From positions 1-64,000 of the forward strand of contig JAKFYE010000035.1 in NCBI GenBank assembly GCA_021731045.1: a DNA stretch of 64,000 nucleotides. The letters are read 5' to 3'. The translations under genes and the position numbers were made by a program. Position 1 is the first letter of the stretch; every line of letters begins with the position of its first letter. The notes under the pieces were generated by a model that searched no databases, was not told the DNA's origin, and saw nothing but the letters and a program-made list of their open reading frames with translations. Origin of the DNA: Bdellovibrionales bacterium. Lineage in GTDB: Bacteria > Bdellovibrionota > Bdellovibrionia > Bdellovibrionales > JAKFYE01. Shown one piece after another: positions 1-8,005 of the stretch.

Positions 1-510
1 AAAGGAACTGTTGGTTTTTTTAATGATGAACATCTTCTTTTAAGCGCGGCAGAAAAAACATACAAATCGGGATACCGTGAGTTTGATACAATCTCACCTT
101 TCCCCATTCACGGAATGGATGATGCGATGGGATTAAAAAAATCCGCCGTTCCTTCGGTGACGTTTGTATTTGGTTGTATTGGACTTGCGACGGCAGTTGG
201 AGGTCAGTGGTATGTGGCAGCTTATGACTGGCCTTTGAATATTGGCGGAAAACCTTTTTTCAGTTTGCCAGCATTCGTCCCTGTTATGTTTGAATTAACG
301 GTACTCTTCGCAGGTTTGGCAACATTTGGTGCGGTTCTCTTCTTTTGCAAACTTCCAAAAGTAGATCCGCCCATTATTGATCCAGATTTAACGAGTCATA
401 AATTTGCATTGTTCATACCTGAAAACGACGTCGGATACGAGTCAGGTAAAGCCGAATCTTTTTTAAAAAGTATCGGAGCGAATGATGTTCGCCGGATTGC
501 GGAGTTTTAA
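1..510 (+). CDS. actD: Alternative complex III subunit ActD (DUF3341), 5'-truncated
   Basis: The reading frame is open from base 1, so the start lies outside the window; 169 residues are visible and probably only a few are missing. The segment FDTISPFPIHGMDDAMGL is the hallmark N-terminal motif of DUF3341 proteins. Two membrane segments follow (about residues 50-72 and 92-116) with a polar loop between, then a soluble tail. ActD is a small membrane subunit of alternative complex III, the quinol:electron-acceptor oxidoreductase that replaces cytochrome bc1 in many bacteria. Its stop is directly adjacent to the ATG of the cytochrome gene actE, then actF, matching the usual actD-E-F order. The family assignment is strong; the exact N-terminus cannot be seen. 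Confidence 0.9.
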   Translation, partial: KGTVGFFNDEHLLLSAAEKTYKSGYREFDTISPFPIHGMDDAMGLKKSAVPSVTFVFGCIGLATAVGGQWYVAAYDWPLNIGGKPFFSLPAFVPVMFELTVLFAGLATFGAVLFFCKLPKVDPPIIDPDLTSHKFALFIPENDVGYESGKAESFLKSIGANDVRRIAEF

Positions 511-1062
511 ATGAAAAAAATCTATTTAATCTTGATGAGTATTGGACTGATCGGAATGAATATGGGTTGCGAGCGCCGAAGCCGTGAGCCGAATGTGGAA
601 CTCATACAGGACATGATGGTGAGCCCGGCGGTAAAAGCACAAGATGACGATGCCAACTCTATGAAACTTCCTCCGGAAGGCACGGTCCCCCAAGGTTGGA
701 CCCCTTACCGAATGAAAAGCGCGGAAGAAGCAGCTGAAAAATTAAAAAATCCTTTTGAGCGTAGCTTGGAAAATACGATGAAAGGTCAAAAGCTCTATCT
801 CACGTACTGTGTCTCTTGCCACGGTGCTGCGGGTGACGGGAAAGGTTTGATCGCAGAAAAATGGCCCGCGCCAATTCCGGGGCTCACTACAAAAATAGTT
901 CGCGATTTCAAAGACGGACATATTTATCACATCGTAACCGTCGGTAGAGGATTGATGAGCAGTTATGCAAGTCAAATTCGACCTGATGATCGTTGGTTGA
1001 TTATTAATTATATTCGTCACATGCAAGACAACACCATTGCCGCTCAAGACGGCGCTCACTAG
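511..1062 (+). CDS. actE: Alternative complex III monoheme cytochrome c ActE
   Basis: A 183-residue exported cytochrome c. The N-terminus is a lipoprotein-like signal with a cysteine at residue 20. The single heme-binding motif CVSCH lies at residues 100-104, followed by GAAGDGKG, and a Met-containing stretch (RGLMSSYASQ) can supply the axial methionine. In alternative complex III this subunit carries electrons from the quinol-oxidising core towards a terminal oxidase on the periplasmic side. It starts directly after the actD stop and is followed by actF after 8 bases, so the three genes form one transcription unit. Family and role are well supported by motif and context. Confidence 0.9.
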   Translation: MKKIYLILMSIGLIGMNMGCERRSREPNVELIQDMMVSPAVKAQDDDANSMKLPPEGTVPQGWTPYRMKSAEEAAEKLKNPFERSLENTMKGQKLYLTYCVSCHGAAGDGKGLIAEKWPAPIPGLTTKIVRDFKDGHIYHIVTVGRGLMSSYASQIRPDDRWLIINYIRHMQDNTIAAQDGAH

Positions 1063-1070
1063 GAGAAGTC

Positions 1071-2276
1071 ATGGCAGATTCAGGACACAGTGTTCATCCC
1101 GGTAAATTTACACCGACTCAGGGTTCAAAAGGCCTGATTTTTACCTCTATATTTATTGGAATTCTCTCCTTTGTGATTGGATACCAAATTGATAAGAGCC
1201 CAGAGAAAACTCTTATTTGGCAAGGTTACCTGACTGCCTTTTTTTACTTTGTGAGTCTTGCGCTCGGGGGATTATTTTTTACGGCGATCCAGCACGTTTC
1301 GAATGCAGGATGGAGCGTACCGGTGCGCCGAATTGCTGAAAGTTTTACGAGCTTTTTTCCGGTGGCCGTCGTAGCGGTCGCAATCTATTTGGTTTTTGGT
1401 TCACATAAAATGTACGAGTGGATGCATCTTGATGTCGTCAATAGCGATCCTATTTTAGCTGGTAAAGCGAGCTATCTAAACGAAAAATTCTTTATCGTGC
1501 GTACAATTTTATTTTTCGGATTATGGTTTTTATTCGCCAAATGCATCGTTGGTAATTCTTTAAAACAAGATGCGAACGGCGATGAAAAATACACGCGCAA
1601 CAATCTCAAGCTTTCAATTCTATTTATTATTTTCTTTGCGCTTTCTTACTCGTTGTTTGGCGTTGATTATTTGATGAGTCTTAACCCTCATTGGTTTAGC
1701 ACCATGTTTGGGGTGTATTGCTTTGCGGGCCTTTTTCAATCTTCAATTGCATTTATCACCATTATTTTGGCCTGGTTAATGAGACGCGGTTTGCTTAACG
1801 GCATCGTGAATGAGAATCATCTTCACGATATGGGTAAGTTTATGCTCGCCTTTACCGTTTTCTATGCGTACATCGCCTTTTCGCAATTTATGTTAATCTG
1901 GTACGCAAACTTACCAGAAGAAACTTTCTTTTTTGCGAACCGTGGTGTGGGTGGATGGATGTCGGTCAGCATGAGCCTTTTGCTCTTTAAATTCGTAGTG
2001 CCATTCTTGTTATTACTTCCAAAAGCAGTTAAACGCGATGGAATGTATTTATCGCGAGTGGGGATCTTAATTTTAATTATGCAATATGTAGATCTTTACT
2101 GGTTGATTTCACCAAACTTTAGCGAGACCGCGTTCTTCCCAATTTGGGGAATCGGAATATTCTTTGGTTTCTTAGGCGTATTCCTTTTTGTGGTGACGAA
2201 GTTTCTTGAAAAGAACAACATCATCCCTATTAAAGACCCACGATTACACGAAGCTCTTCATCATCACGTATACTAA
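1071..2276 (+). CDS. actF: Alternative complex III integral membrane subunit ActF
   Basis: A 401-residue polytopic membrane protein with about ten hydrophobic segments spread along its length and a short His-rich C-terminus. Size, topology and its position directly after actD and actE match ActF, the NrfD-related membrane subunit of alternative complex III; ActC has the same fold, but here context favours ActF. An AGGAG-type ribosome-binding site (aggagaagtc) precedes the ATG. It is the last gene of the operon: a long hairpin follows 18 bases after the stop. No oxidase genes are visible after it, so the partner oxidase is upstream of the window or elsewhere. Confidence 0.85.
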   Translation: MADSGHSVHPGKFTPTQGSKGLIFTSIFIGILSFVIGYQIDKSPEKTLIWQGYLTAFFYFVSLALGGLFFTAIQHVSNAGWSVPVRRIAESFTSFFPVAVVAVAIYLVFGSHKMYEWMHLDVVNSDPILAGKASYLNEKFFIVRTILFFGLWFLFAKCIVGNSLKQDANGDEKYTRNNLKLSILFIIFFALSYSLFGVDYLMSLNPHWFSTMFGVYCFAGLFQSSIAFITIILAWLMRRGLLNGIVNENHLHDMGKFMLAFTVFYAYIAFSQFMLIWYANLPEETFFFANRGVGGWMSVSMSLLLFKFVVPFLLLLPKAVKRDGMYLSRVGILILIMQYVDLYWLISPNFSETAFFPIWGIGIFFGFLGVFLFVVTKFLEKNNIIPIKDPRLHEALHHHVY

Positions 2277-2290
2277 AAGTAAGGATAAAC

Positions 2291-2350
2291 AAAAGCGTCA
2301 CTCTACTCTTCGTTCCGCATCGCGGAACGAAAAGTAGAGTGACGCCTTTT
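2291..2350. terminator. Bidirectional hairpin terminator between actF and a convergent gene
   Basis: Arms 2295-2318 and 2322-2345 form a 24-bp stem with one A/C mismatch and a 3-base loop. The stem is flanked by AAAA on the left and TTTT on the right (one bulged C), so either strand gives a hairpin followed by a short U tract. It lies between two convergent genes and touches the stop codon of the leftward one. Confidence 0.8.
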
Positions 2351-2768
2351 AGGATTTGTTAATGACGATATGATGGTAGCAGTGAGAGCAAACGTCTTTT
2401 AACGGCCACTCCACTTTATTTTTTGAGATATCAAAAATTTTTTTGCAATCAGGACATTGCGCGGCTCCGCCTAATATGGCGTCTTCACGATTAAAGACAA
2501 CAAGCGCCGCGATAGGTCCCGCAACAAAGAATGCCGGCACCAAAACAAAGTGCGCGATCGGAATAAAAATAGTCAGTATGCAAATAGCCCATAAAATTCC
2601 CCATATTCTTAAAGCTCTTTTGGTTTTCTCTTGAGCCGACCATTCTTTAAAGTAAACCGCTCCCATCGCCCGGTTTTCAAGTTGGGTCTCCAACTTTACG
2701 GGAATTTCTGTCGCGATCGACTTCCAAACGGCTAACTTCTTATCGAGTTCTTCGGGAGATAAGGCCAT
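2349..2768 (-). CDS. Membrane protein with C-terminal zinc ribbon, function unknown
   Basis: A 139-residue protein I do not recognise by name. Residues 1-48 are soluble and charged. Two closely spaced membrane segments lie at about 55-92 (IWGILWAICILTIFIPIAHF and a second stretch). The C-terminus has two pairs of metal ligands, CPDC near residue 104 and CSHC near residue 127, typical of a small zinc ribbon facing the cytoplasm. It is a single-gene unit, convergent with actF and divergent from the downstream helicase. A role in membrane-linked sensing or protein interaction is possible but not shown by the sequence. Confidence 0.7.
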   Translation of the reverse strand: MALSPEELDKKLAVWKSIATEIPVKLETQLENRAMGAVYFKEWSAQEKTKRALRIWGILWAICILTIFIPIAHFVLVPAFFVAGPIAALVVFNREDAILGGAAQCPDCKKIFDISKNKVEWPLKDVCSHCYHHIVINKS

Positions 2769-2829
2769 ACCTCAATAAAAGCCCTACCTCAGTTTTCGTC
2801 AAATTAGCGCTTCTGATCAGTTTTTAAAA

Positions 2830-2844
2830 ATCTAATTATTAGAT
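2830..2844. promoter_or_regulatory. 15-bp palindrome in the divergent promoter region of the helicase
   Basis: ATCTAATTATTAGAT is a perfect palindrome around one central T, 34 bases before the helicase start and 61 bases before the divergent zinc-ribbon gene. It could be an operator. It is AT-rich and short, so chance is possible. Confidence 0.3.
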
Positions 2845-2878
2845 CGACAGTTTGGAACGTGCATTTTAACCTCTGCGG

Positions 2879-4933
2879 ATGTCAAAATGGCTTTTAAATT
2901 TAAATCCAGAGCAACAAGAAGCGGTTCAGCATGTAAGCGGCCCAATGTTGATTTTAGCTGGCGCGGGGAGCGGCAAGACCACTGTCTTAGTTTCGCGCAC
3001 GGGATTTTTAATTGAAAACGGCCATGCTCGTCCTGAAGAAATTTTAGTTCTCACCTTTACTAATAAAGCCGCGCGCGAACTTAAAGAACGCGTGGTTCAT
3101 AAATTAGGCGATTTGGCTGCGGCCAAAGGTAAAAAACAAAGAGGGTTATGGGCTGGAACGTTTCATTCTTTTGGGTTGTCACTGCTAAAACAATTTCACA
3201 ATTTAGTGGGACTGCCTAAACATTTTGGGATTATTGACGGCTCTGATAGTAAGCAAATTCTGAAAGAGCTTTTAAAGACCCATTCCTCGGCGGCGCGCGA
3301 GGCTTTTGACTTAGATCGCTTACTTAACTTTATTAATATACTTCGAAGTGGCGAGGAGTTTGCGGCAGATGCCGATGTTGATTATGCTGACCTCGCGCGC
3401 ATTTTAGCTCCTAAATATGAAAAACGCATGAATCTTTTAGGGGTGGTGGATTTCGAAGCTCTGCTTTTAAAACCGATCCAACTTTTTCGAGATCATCCCG
3501 ATGTTTTGAAGCGATGTCAGGATGCGTTTCGATACGTGATGGTTGATGAGTTTCAAGATACGAACAGTTTGCAGATGCAGCTGATTCAGCAAATGGTGTC
3601 TTCGCATCAAAATATTGCGGTGGTGGGTGATGATGACCAATCCATTTACGGATGGCGCGGAGCCAATATTAGAAATATTTTAGATTTTCCTAAAAACTAT
3701 AAACCCTGCAAAGTCGTCACGCTCGAGCGAAATTACCGTTCAAGCGAAAACATTATTAGGGTCGCTAACGAAATTATTAAAAAAAATCAAGATCGACATA
3801 AAAAAGTTCTTAAGCCCGAAGCTAAAAATAAAGTGAGCGTATTGCCTGAGGTTTTTGTATACGACAATGAAGACGTCGAAGTAGATGAAGCCATCGGACA
3901 AATTCGATATTTTCAACGTGAAGGTTTTAAATTAGATGAGATCGCGATTCTCTATCGCTCCAATAGTCAGGGAGCTTTGCTCGAAGGAGCTTTACGCAGA
4001 AATAACGTTCCCTATTCGCTTACCGGAGGCTCGGCTTTTTTTGAACGTACTGAAGTCAAGGATATCATGGCCTATTTGCGCTCAGCTTTTCGCCCGCACG
4101 AAGTCGCATTTAGACGTGTGATTAACACCCCTTCGCGATCGATCGGAGACGTGACATTAGAGCAACTCGAAAATTATTCTAAAAAAAATAATTGCGGGTT
4201 TATTAAAGCCACGCATGAGTGGCGAAATGCGGGAGTTTCTGAAAAAAGTGGGGAAGGTGTGTCCCGATTTCTAGATGCGCTTGAAAAAATGTCGCAGACC
4301 TTACTTGACCCGATCGATACGCGTCCGATAGGGGAGCGTCTTGTGCGTTACTTCACCGACATTGGATATCGCAATTATGTGTATAATCAATATAAAGATC
4401 CGCAGTCGGCAGAAAAACGCTGGATGCTTGTCGATATCTTAGGGCGGATTCTAGAAGGCTTTGTCAAAAAAACAGGTTTATCCGCTAAAACGATTCGTGA
4501 ATTTTTTGAAAGTATGGAGCTAAGAGATAAAGTTGACGAAGCTTCGGATGTTGAGGCTCCGCAAAAAGTCGAATTACTCACACTTCATGCGTCCAAAGGA
4601 TTAGAGTTCCCGGTTGTAATTTTAATGGGAGTTGAAGAAGATCTGTTGCCTCATCGTTCGTTAGGTCAAAACGTAGACGAAGAACGAAGACTCTTCTACG
4701 TGGGCGTAACCCGAGCCAAAGAACGCCTTGTGCTGACTCGAACTCGCCAGCGCAAAAAATTTGGTAAAATCCAACCTGTCGCGCCTTCACGATTTTTGGT
4801 TGAGATACCAGCCAATATTTTAACGACATTTGAGTCAGGTTTTCGCCCCGTAAGCGAATTTGAACGTAAGTCTATGCTTGGTGATTTATTCAAAAAACTC
4901 GACAATCAAAAAGAAAAAACAAACTTAAGATAA
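2879..4933 (+). CDS. UvrD/Rep/PcrA-family ATP-dependent DNA helicase
   Basis: A 684-residue superfamily 1A 3'-5' DNA helicase. Visible motifs in order: Q motif (LNPEQQEAV), Walker A AGAGSGKT at residues 27-34, motif Ia (LTFTNKAARE), Walker B DEFQDTN, motif III (GDDDQSIYGWRGA), motif IV (ERNYRS), motif V (LTLHASKGLEFPVV) and motif VI (EERRLFYVGVTRAKERL). The length is close to Rep and PcrA (about 670-730). It lacks an obvious extended PcrA/UvrD C-terminal tail, so Rep-like is slightly favoured, but paralogues cannot be separated without a tree. Roles would be replication restart, nucleotide-excision repair or removal of blocks from DNA. It is monocistronic. Confidence 0.93.
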   Translation: MSKWLLNLNPEQQEAVQHVSGPMLILAGAGSGKTTVLVSRTGFLIENGHARPEEILVLTFTNKAARELKERVVHKLGDLAAAKGKKQRGLWAGTFHSFGLSLLKQFHNLVGLPKHFGIIDGSDSKQILKELLKTHSSAAREAFDLDRLLNFINILRSGEEFAADADVDYADLARILAPKYEKRMNLLGVVDFEALLLKPIQLFRDHPDVLKRCQDAFRYVMVDEFQDTNSLQMQLIQQMVSSHQNIAVVGDDDQSIYGWRGANIRNILDFPKNYKPCKVVTLERNYRSSENIIRVANEIIKKNQDRHKKVLKPEAKNKVSVLPEVFVYDNEDVEVDEAIGQIRYFQREGFKLDEIAILYRSNSQGALLEGALRRNNVPYSLTGGSAFFERTEVKDIMAYLRSAFRPHEVAFRRVINTPSRSIGDVTLEQLENYSKKNNCGFIKATHEWRNAGVSEKSGEGVSRFLDALEKMSQTLLDPIDTRPIGERLVRYFTDIGYRNYVYNQYKDPQSAEKRWMLVDILGRILEGFVKKTGLSAKTIREFFESMELRDKVDEASDVEAPQKVELLTLHASKGLEFPVVILMGVEEDLLPHRSLGQNVDEERRLFYVGVTRAKERLVLTRTRQRKKFGKIQPVAPSRFLVEIPANILTTFESGFRPVSEFERKSMLGDLFKKLDNQKEKTNLR

Positions 4934-4952
4934 GAACACCAACTCAGAATAT

Positions 4953-4975
4953 AGGCGTATGAGAACCATACGCCT
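4953..4975. terminator. Hairpin between convergent genes
   Basis: AGGCGTATG and CATACGCCT form a perfect 9-bp stem around AGAAC, lying between the helicase stop and the stop of the leftward secreted-protein gene. No T tract follows on either strand, so it is at best a weak or mRNA-end-protecting structure. Confidence 0.4.
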
Positions 4976-4993
4976 CGAACACTCCAAATTAAC

Positions 4994-5326
4994 TTAAATG
5001 CCTTCGCTTCCAAAAAGAACAGCTTTAACGGCTGTGCAACCTGCCGCCGTAGGTTCTACCGTCACTTTATAAGTGGCGTAGCCATCCCACTCATGAATTT
5101 CTGAAGAGTTAATATCAACGGTAAGGACGTTTTTTTCATCTCCGACTTCGGCGTAAACGCCCTTGTCGTCAACGTACGTAAGCTCCGCGATCTCTTGATC
5201 TGACCACTGAGAATCTACTTTAAATTGAGCGTAGGCTTTGTCTAACGCTGCTGTTTTACAATCAGTAGCGGCAAACGTGTTTAAAGAAACTCCAGTAACA
5301 AAGAACATAGCAAATAAAATCTTCAT
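4994..5326 (-). CDS. Small exported protein, function unknown
   Basis: A 110-residue protein with a clear Sec signal peptide (MKILFAMFFVTGVSLNTFA, cleavage expected after AFA near residue 19). The mature part is about 90 residues, acidic, with two cysteines (near residues 23 and 97) that could form a disulfide. It has no motif I can name. An AGGAGAA ribosome-binding site sits before the ATG. Small exported proteins of this kind recur in this window (24170, 25927, 32942), each probably its own unit. A periplasmic location is inferred from the signal peptide only. Confidence 0.7.
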   Translation of the reverse strand: MKILFAMFFVTGVSLNTFAATDCKTAALDKAYAQFKVDSQWSDQEIAELTYVDDKGVYAEVGDEKNVLTVDINSSEIHEWDGYATYKVTVEPTAAGCTAVKAVLFGSEGI

Positions 5327-5486
5327 CTTAATTCTCCTTTGAATGAATGAGATAGTGAGATCAGGATTAAGGCTTTATCGATCGATTGTAAATCGCAGTC
5401 GAACCATAGAGTTTAATTTACATTGTGGAGGTATAAGAATCTTGCAAATGTCTCCGATTTTATCTCGAGAATGACAAATTTAAACT

Positions 5487-6431
5487 CTATAAATTAACAA
5501 AGATTTCGTTAGTTTTTGGTTTTTCTTTGATCAATTTGAGATCGAACATTTGGTCGATCAGAGTTTTCCAACGAGATTCCGTCATGCTTCCCAATGGAGC
5601 TTTTGAGCCTTTTTCCATTTGTACAAGCGTCTTTTCTACCTTGAACATTTCACTTTGGGTTTTAACGTCCATTGTGGGATTCAACTTCGCAATCATTTCT
5701 TGGGTGGATTTGGGATTTTTTAAATACTCAGTCCAACCCTCGCGAACCGCCGTTACCATCGCCGAAGCCAACTCAGGTTTTTCTTTTAGTGTTTTTTCTT
5801 GAGCGGCGAGGACGACCACGTACGGATTGAAACCCACATCTGAAATCATAAACGTAGACGTCTTCACGCCTTTTTTCTCAGCCAGTAACGGTTCGGAACT
5901 GATAAACCCTTGCTGCGCAAAATTCTCATCGCTTAAAAAGTTGGTAATTCCACCGGCATAGGGCACAACTTTAACTGTTTTAAAACCATACTTGTTTTCA
6001 AGAAAGCTCGCAAATGGCAGGCCTTTAATGATCGAAAGAGTGGTTTTAGCTTTAAAGAGGTCGTCGAGAGATTTAAAACCTTTCGACGCGCGGGCCATAA
6101 TCATATAGGGCGCCTTCTGAAAAACTGCATACAGAGCAATCAAAGATTGTTTCTGTGCACGCGCAATAACCAGCTCGTCCGCGCTGACAATTCCAAAATC
6201 AATGGTGCCCGCAGAGAGCATTTGAATTGTAGGCGTGCCTGCGCCTCCTTCAAGAATTTGCACATTAAGTCCATGTTTTTTGTAAAATGCTTTTATTTGA
6301 GCCGTATAAAATCCGCCGAACTCCGATTCGGCTTTCCAGTTGAGACCTAGTTTTACATCGACTTCAGCAAAACAAGTTGGGCTCGTAAAAAGAGTACAGA
6401 GTAAATACAGTAAACATAAAATAGGTTTCAT
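5487..6431 (-). CDS. NMT1/THI5-like ABC transporter substrate-binding protein
   Basis: A 314-residue periplasmic binding protein. It has a signal peptide (cleavage near CFA, residue 22). The start of the mature protein, LGLNWKAESEFGGFYTA, followed by EGGAGTPTIQMLSAGTIDFGI, is the signature of the NMT1/THI5 family, which binds pyrimidine precursors of thiamine and related ring compounds. Its start overlaps the end of the permease gene by four bases and an ATPase gene precedes that, so the three make a complete importer similar to ThiXYZ or the Ssu/Tau systems. The substrate cannot be read from sequence; no thiamine genes or TPP riboswitch are adjacent. Confidence 0.85.
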   Translation of the reverse strand: MKPILCLLYLLCTLFTSPTCFAEVDVKLGLNWKAESEFGGFYTAQIKAFYKKHGLNVQILEGGAGTPTIQMLSAGTIDFGIVSADELVIARAQKQSLIALYAVFQKAPYMIMARASKGFKSLDDLFKAKTTLSIIKGLPFASFLENKYGFKTVKVVPYAGGITNFLSDENFAQQGFISSEPLLAEKKGVKTSTFMISDVGFNPYVVVLAAQEKTLKEKPELASAMVTAVREGWTEYLKNPKSTQEMIAKLNPTMDVKTQSEMFKVEKTLVQMEKGSKAPLGSMTESRWKTLIDQMFDLKLIKEKPKTNEIFVNL

Positions 6432-7174
6432 TTAGTCTCCTTATACCATCGGTGAAGTGTAAACTTCGAAATTAAATCGATACAACTCACTATAAGTATT
6501 CCCAAGGCGGACGCAATTAAAATAGCAGCAAAAACTTTATCTAATCTTTGCTGGGTTCTTGCCATATCAATAAGACCGCCTAATCCGCCGCCAGCAATAA
6601 ATTCGCCTACAATGGCGCCGATCATTGCGAGTCCACTCGAAATGCGAATCCCGGTAATAATTTGTGGTGTTGCCGAAGGCAGTCTTAATTTTAATAAAAT
6701 GTCTTTTTTTGAAGCGCCGTAAAGAGAAAAAAGATCCAACAAATTGGAAGAAGGCGTGCGCATACCGGCAAGCGTGTTGGCGATAATAGGAAACACCGAT
6801 ACAATAAATGCAGAAACCACAACCGTTGGAAGTCCAAATCCAAACCAAATCACCAAAAGTGGCGCGATGGAAACAACCGGAACGGTTTGAAAGAAAACGG
6901 CATAAGGGTAAAAAGCCTTTTCAATAGTCTCAGAAGTTGAAAGAAAAATGGCACACGAAACACCTATAATAGTCGAAAGTAAAAGCCCCATAATCGCCGC
7001 CGCAAAGGTTTGGCTAAGTGAAGTTAAGTATTCATCACGACTTTCACTAAAACTTGCCAGAATTTCCGAAGGTGCTGGTAAAATGTAAGAGGGAATAATA
7101 AATTTACGTGCGAGCACTTCGAGAATAATTGAAATCAAGACCAAAGGAATGAGTGGAGGCAGGATTCGTTTCAT
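6428..7174 (-). CDS. ABC transporter permease (SsuC/TauC/ThiX type)
   Basis: A 248-residue inner-membrane permease with about six membrane segments. The region GASKKDILLKLRLPSATPQIITGIRI matches the EAA loop of BPD_transp_1 permeases, which docks to the ATPase; the region ends in the usual LPSATPQIITGIR pattern. The gene follows the ATPase gene with no gap and overlaps the binding-protein gene by four bases, indicating translational coupling. It would form the channel of the NMT1-type importer. Confidence 0.88.
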   Translation of the reverse strand: MKRILPPLIPLVLISIILEVLARKFIIPSYILPAPSEILASFSESRDEYLTSLSQTFAAAIMGLLLSTIIGVSCAIFLSTSETIEKAFYPYAVFFQTVPVVSIAPLLVIWFGFGLPTVVVSAFIVSVFPIIANTLAGMRTPSSNLLDLFSLYGASKKDILLKLRLPSATPQIITGIRISSGLAMIGAIVGEFIAGGGLGGLIDMARTQQRLDKVFAAILIASALGILIVSCIDLISKFTLHRWYKETK

Positions 7175-7924
7175 TTAAAATCCCCCGTGAATTTTGCGAT
7201 AAGCTTCGGATATTCTTTCCAGTTCGATCGTATAGCGCGTATCCGTTCGTAAAGTAACCGGACGTTCATTGGGAAGATCGACTTGTAAATCGAGTTCAAT
7301 CGTCGCAGGCTTTTGCGAAATCACTAATGCACGATTGCTCATAAGTGTAGCTTCGGCGAGAGAATGGGTGACCAAGACGATCGTGATCTTTTTGTTTAAC
7401 CAAATTTTGCGTAACTCTTGCGCAAGTGAAAACCGTAAGATTTCATCAAGGGCTGAGAAAGGTTCATCTAACAGAAGTAAGTCTGGCTCTAAAATCAAAC
7501 TCCGCGCAAGAGACGCTCGCATTTTCATTCCGCCTGAAAGCTCGTGCGGAAACAATTCACCTGCGTTTTTAAGCCCAACAAGTTCTAGTGCAAGCTGAAC
7601 TCGTGAATGAGTGTTTTGGATATTTGCGAGTTGCAACGGGAGCGCAACGTTTTCGTTCACGGTTCGCCAAGGCATAAGGGCAGGGTCTTGAAAGACATAA
7701 CCACAATCATACTTTTTTAATCTTTGAACTTTCACAGATCCGTTCTCAGGAGTTTCAAGACCCGCTATCATTCTTAAAAGCGTAGACTTTCCTGAGCCGG
7801 AAGGGCCTAGTAAAGTGACAAACTCTCCACGCTGAATTTGGAGCGAAATGTCTTTTAAAACCGTACCCGATTTTGAAAAACGTTTCGTAACGTTTTTAAG
7901 TTCAATATGTGGTTCTGATGACAT
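7175..7924 (-). CDS. ABC transporter ATPase (SsuB/TauB/ThiZ type)
   Basis: An ABC ATPase of about 249 residues. Walker A GPSGSGKS, signature LSGGMKMR and Walker B LLLLDEPFSALDE are intact, and THSLAEA supplies the switch histidine. It belongs to the nitrate/sulfonate/taurine/pyrimidine-precursor ATPase family. I place the start at the ATG at 7924 (protein MSSEPHIELKNV); a TTG at 7975 would add 17 residues that are not family-like. No strong ribosome-binding site marks either. It is the promoter-proximal gene of the three-gene importer operon, which ends at 5487. Confidence 0.88.
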   Translation of the reverse strand: MSSEPHIELKNVTKRFSKSGTVLKDISLQIQRGEFVTLLGPSGSGKSTLLRMIAGLETPENGSVKVQRLKKYDCGYVFQDPALMPWRTVNENVALPLQLANIQNTHSRVQLALELVGLKNAGELFPHELSGGMKMRASLARSLILEPDLLLLDEPFSALDEILRFSLAQELRKIWLNKKITIVLVTHSLAEATLMSNRALVISQKPATIELDLQVDLPNERPVTLRTDTRYTIELERISEAYRKIHGGF

Positions 7925-8005
7925 AAAGATATAATGCCACATACACCCTAAAGAGTAATAGGTAATGCTCTGCAATGTTCACTCTGAATGAGTTAAATAC
8001 TTAGA

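Noticed and set aside
115-510. Short 131-aa gene starting at ATG 115.
   Set aside because: The same frame is open back to base 1 and contains the DUF3341 N-terminal motif, so ATG 115 is internal to a truncated actD.
5405-5490. 11-bp inverted repeat ATAGAGTTTAA/TTAAACTCTAT across the gap before the NMT1 gene end.
   Set aside because: The arms are AT-rich and 63 bases apart, and one overlaps a stop codon; chance is likely.
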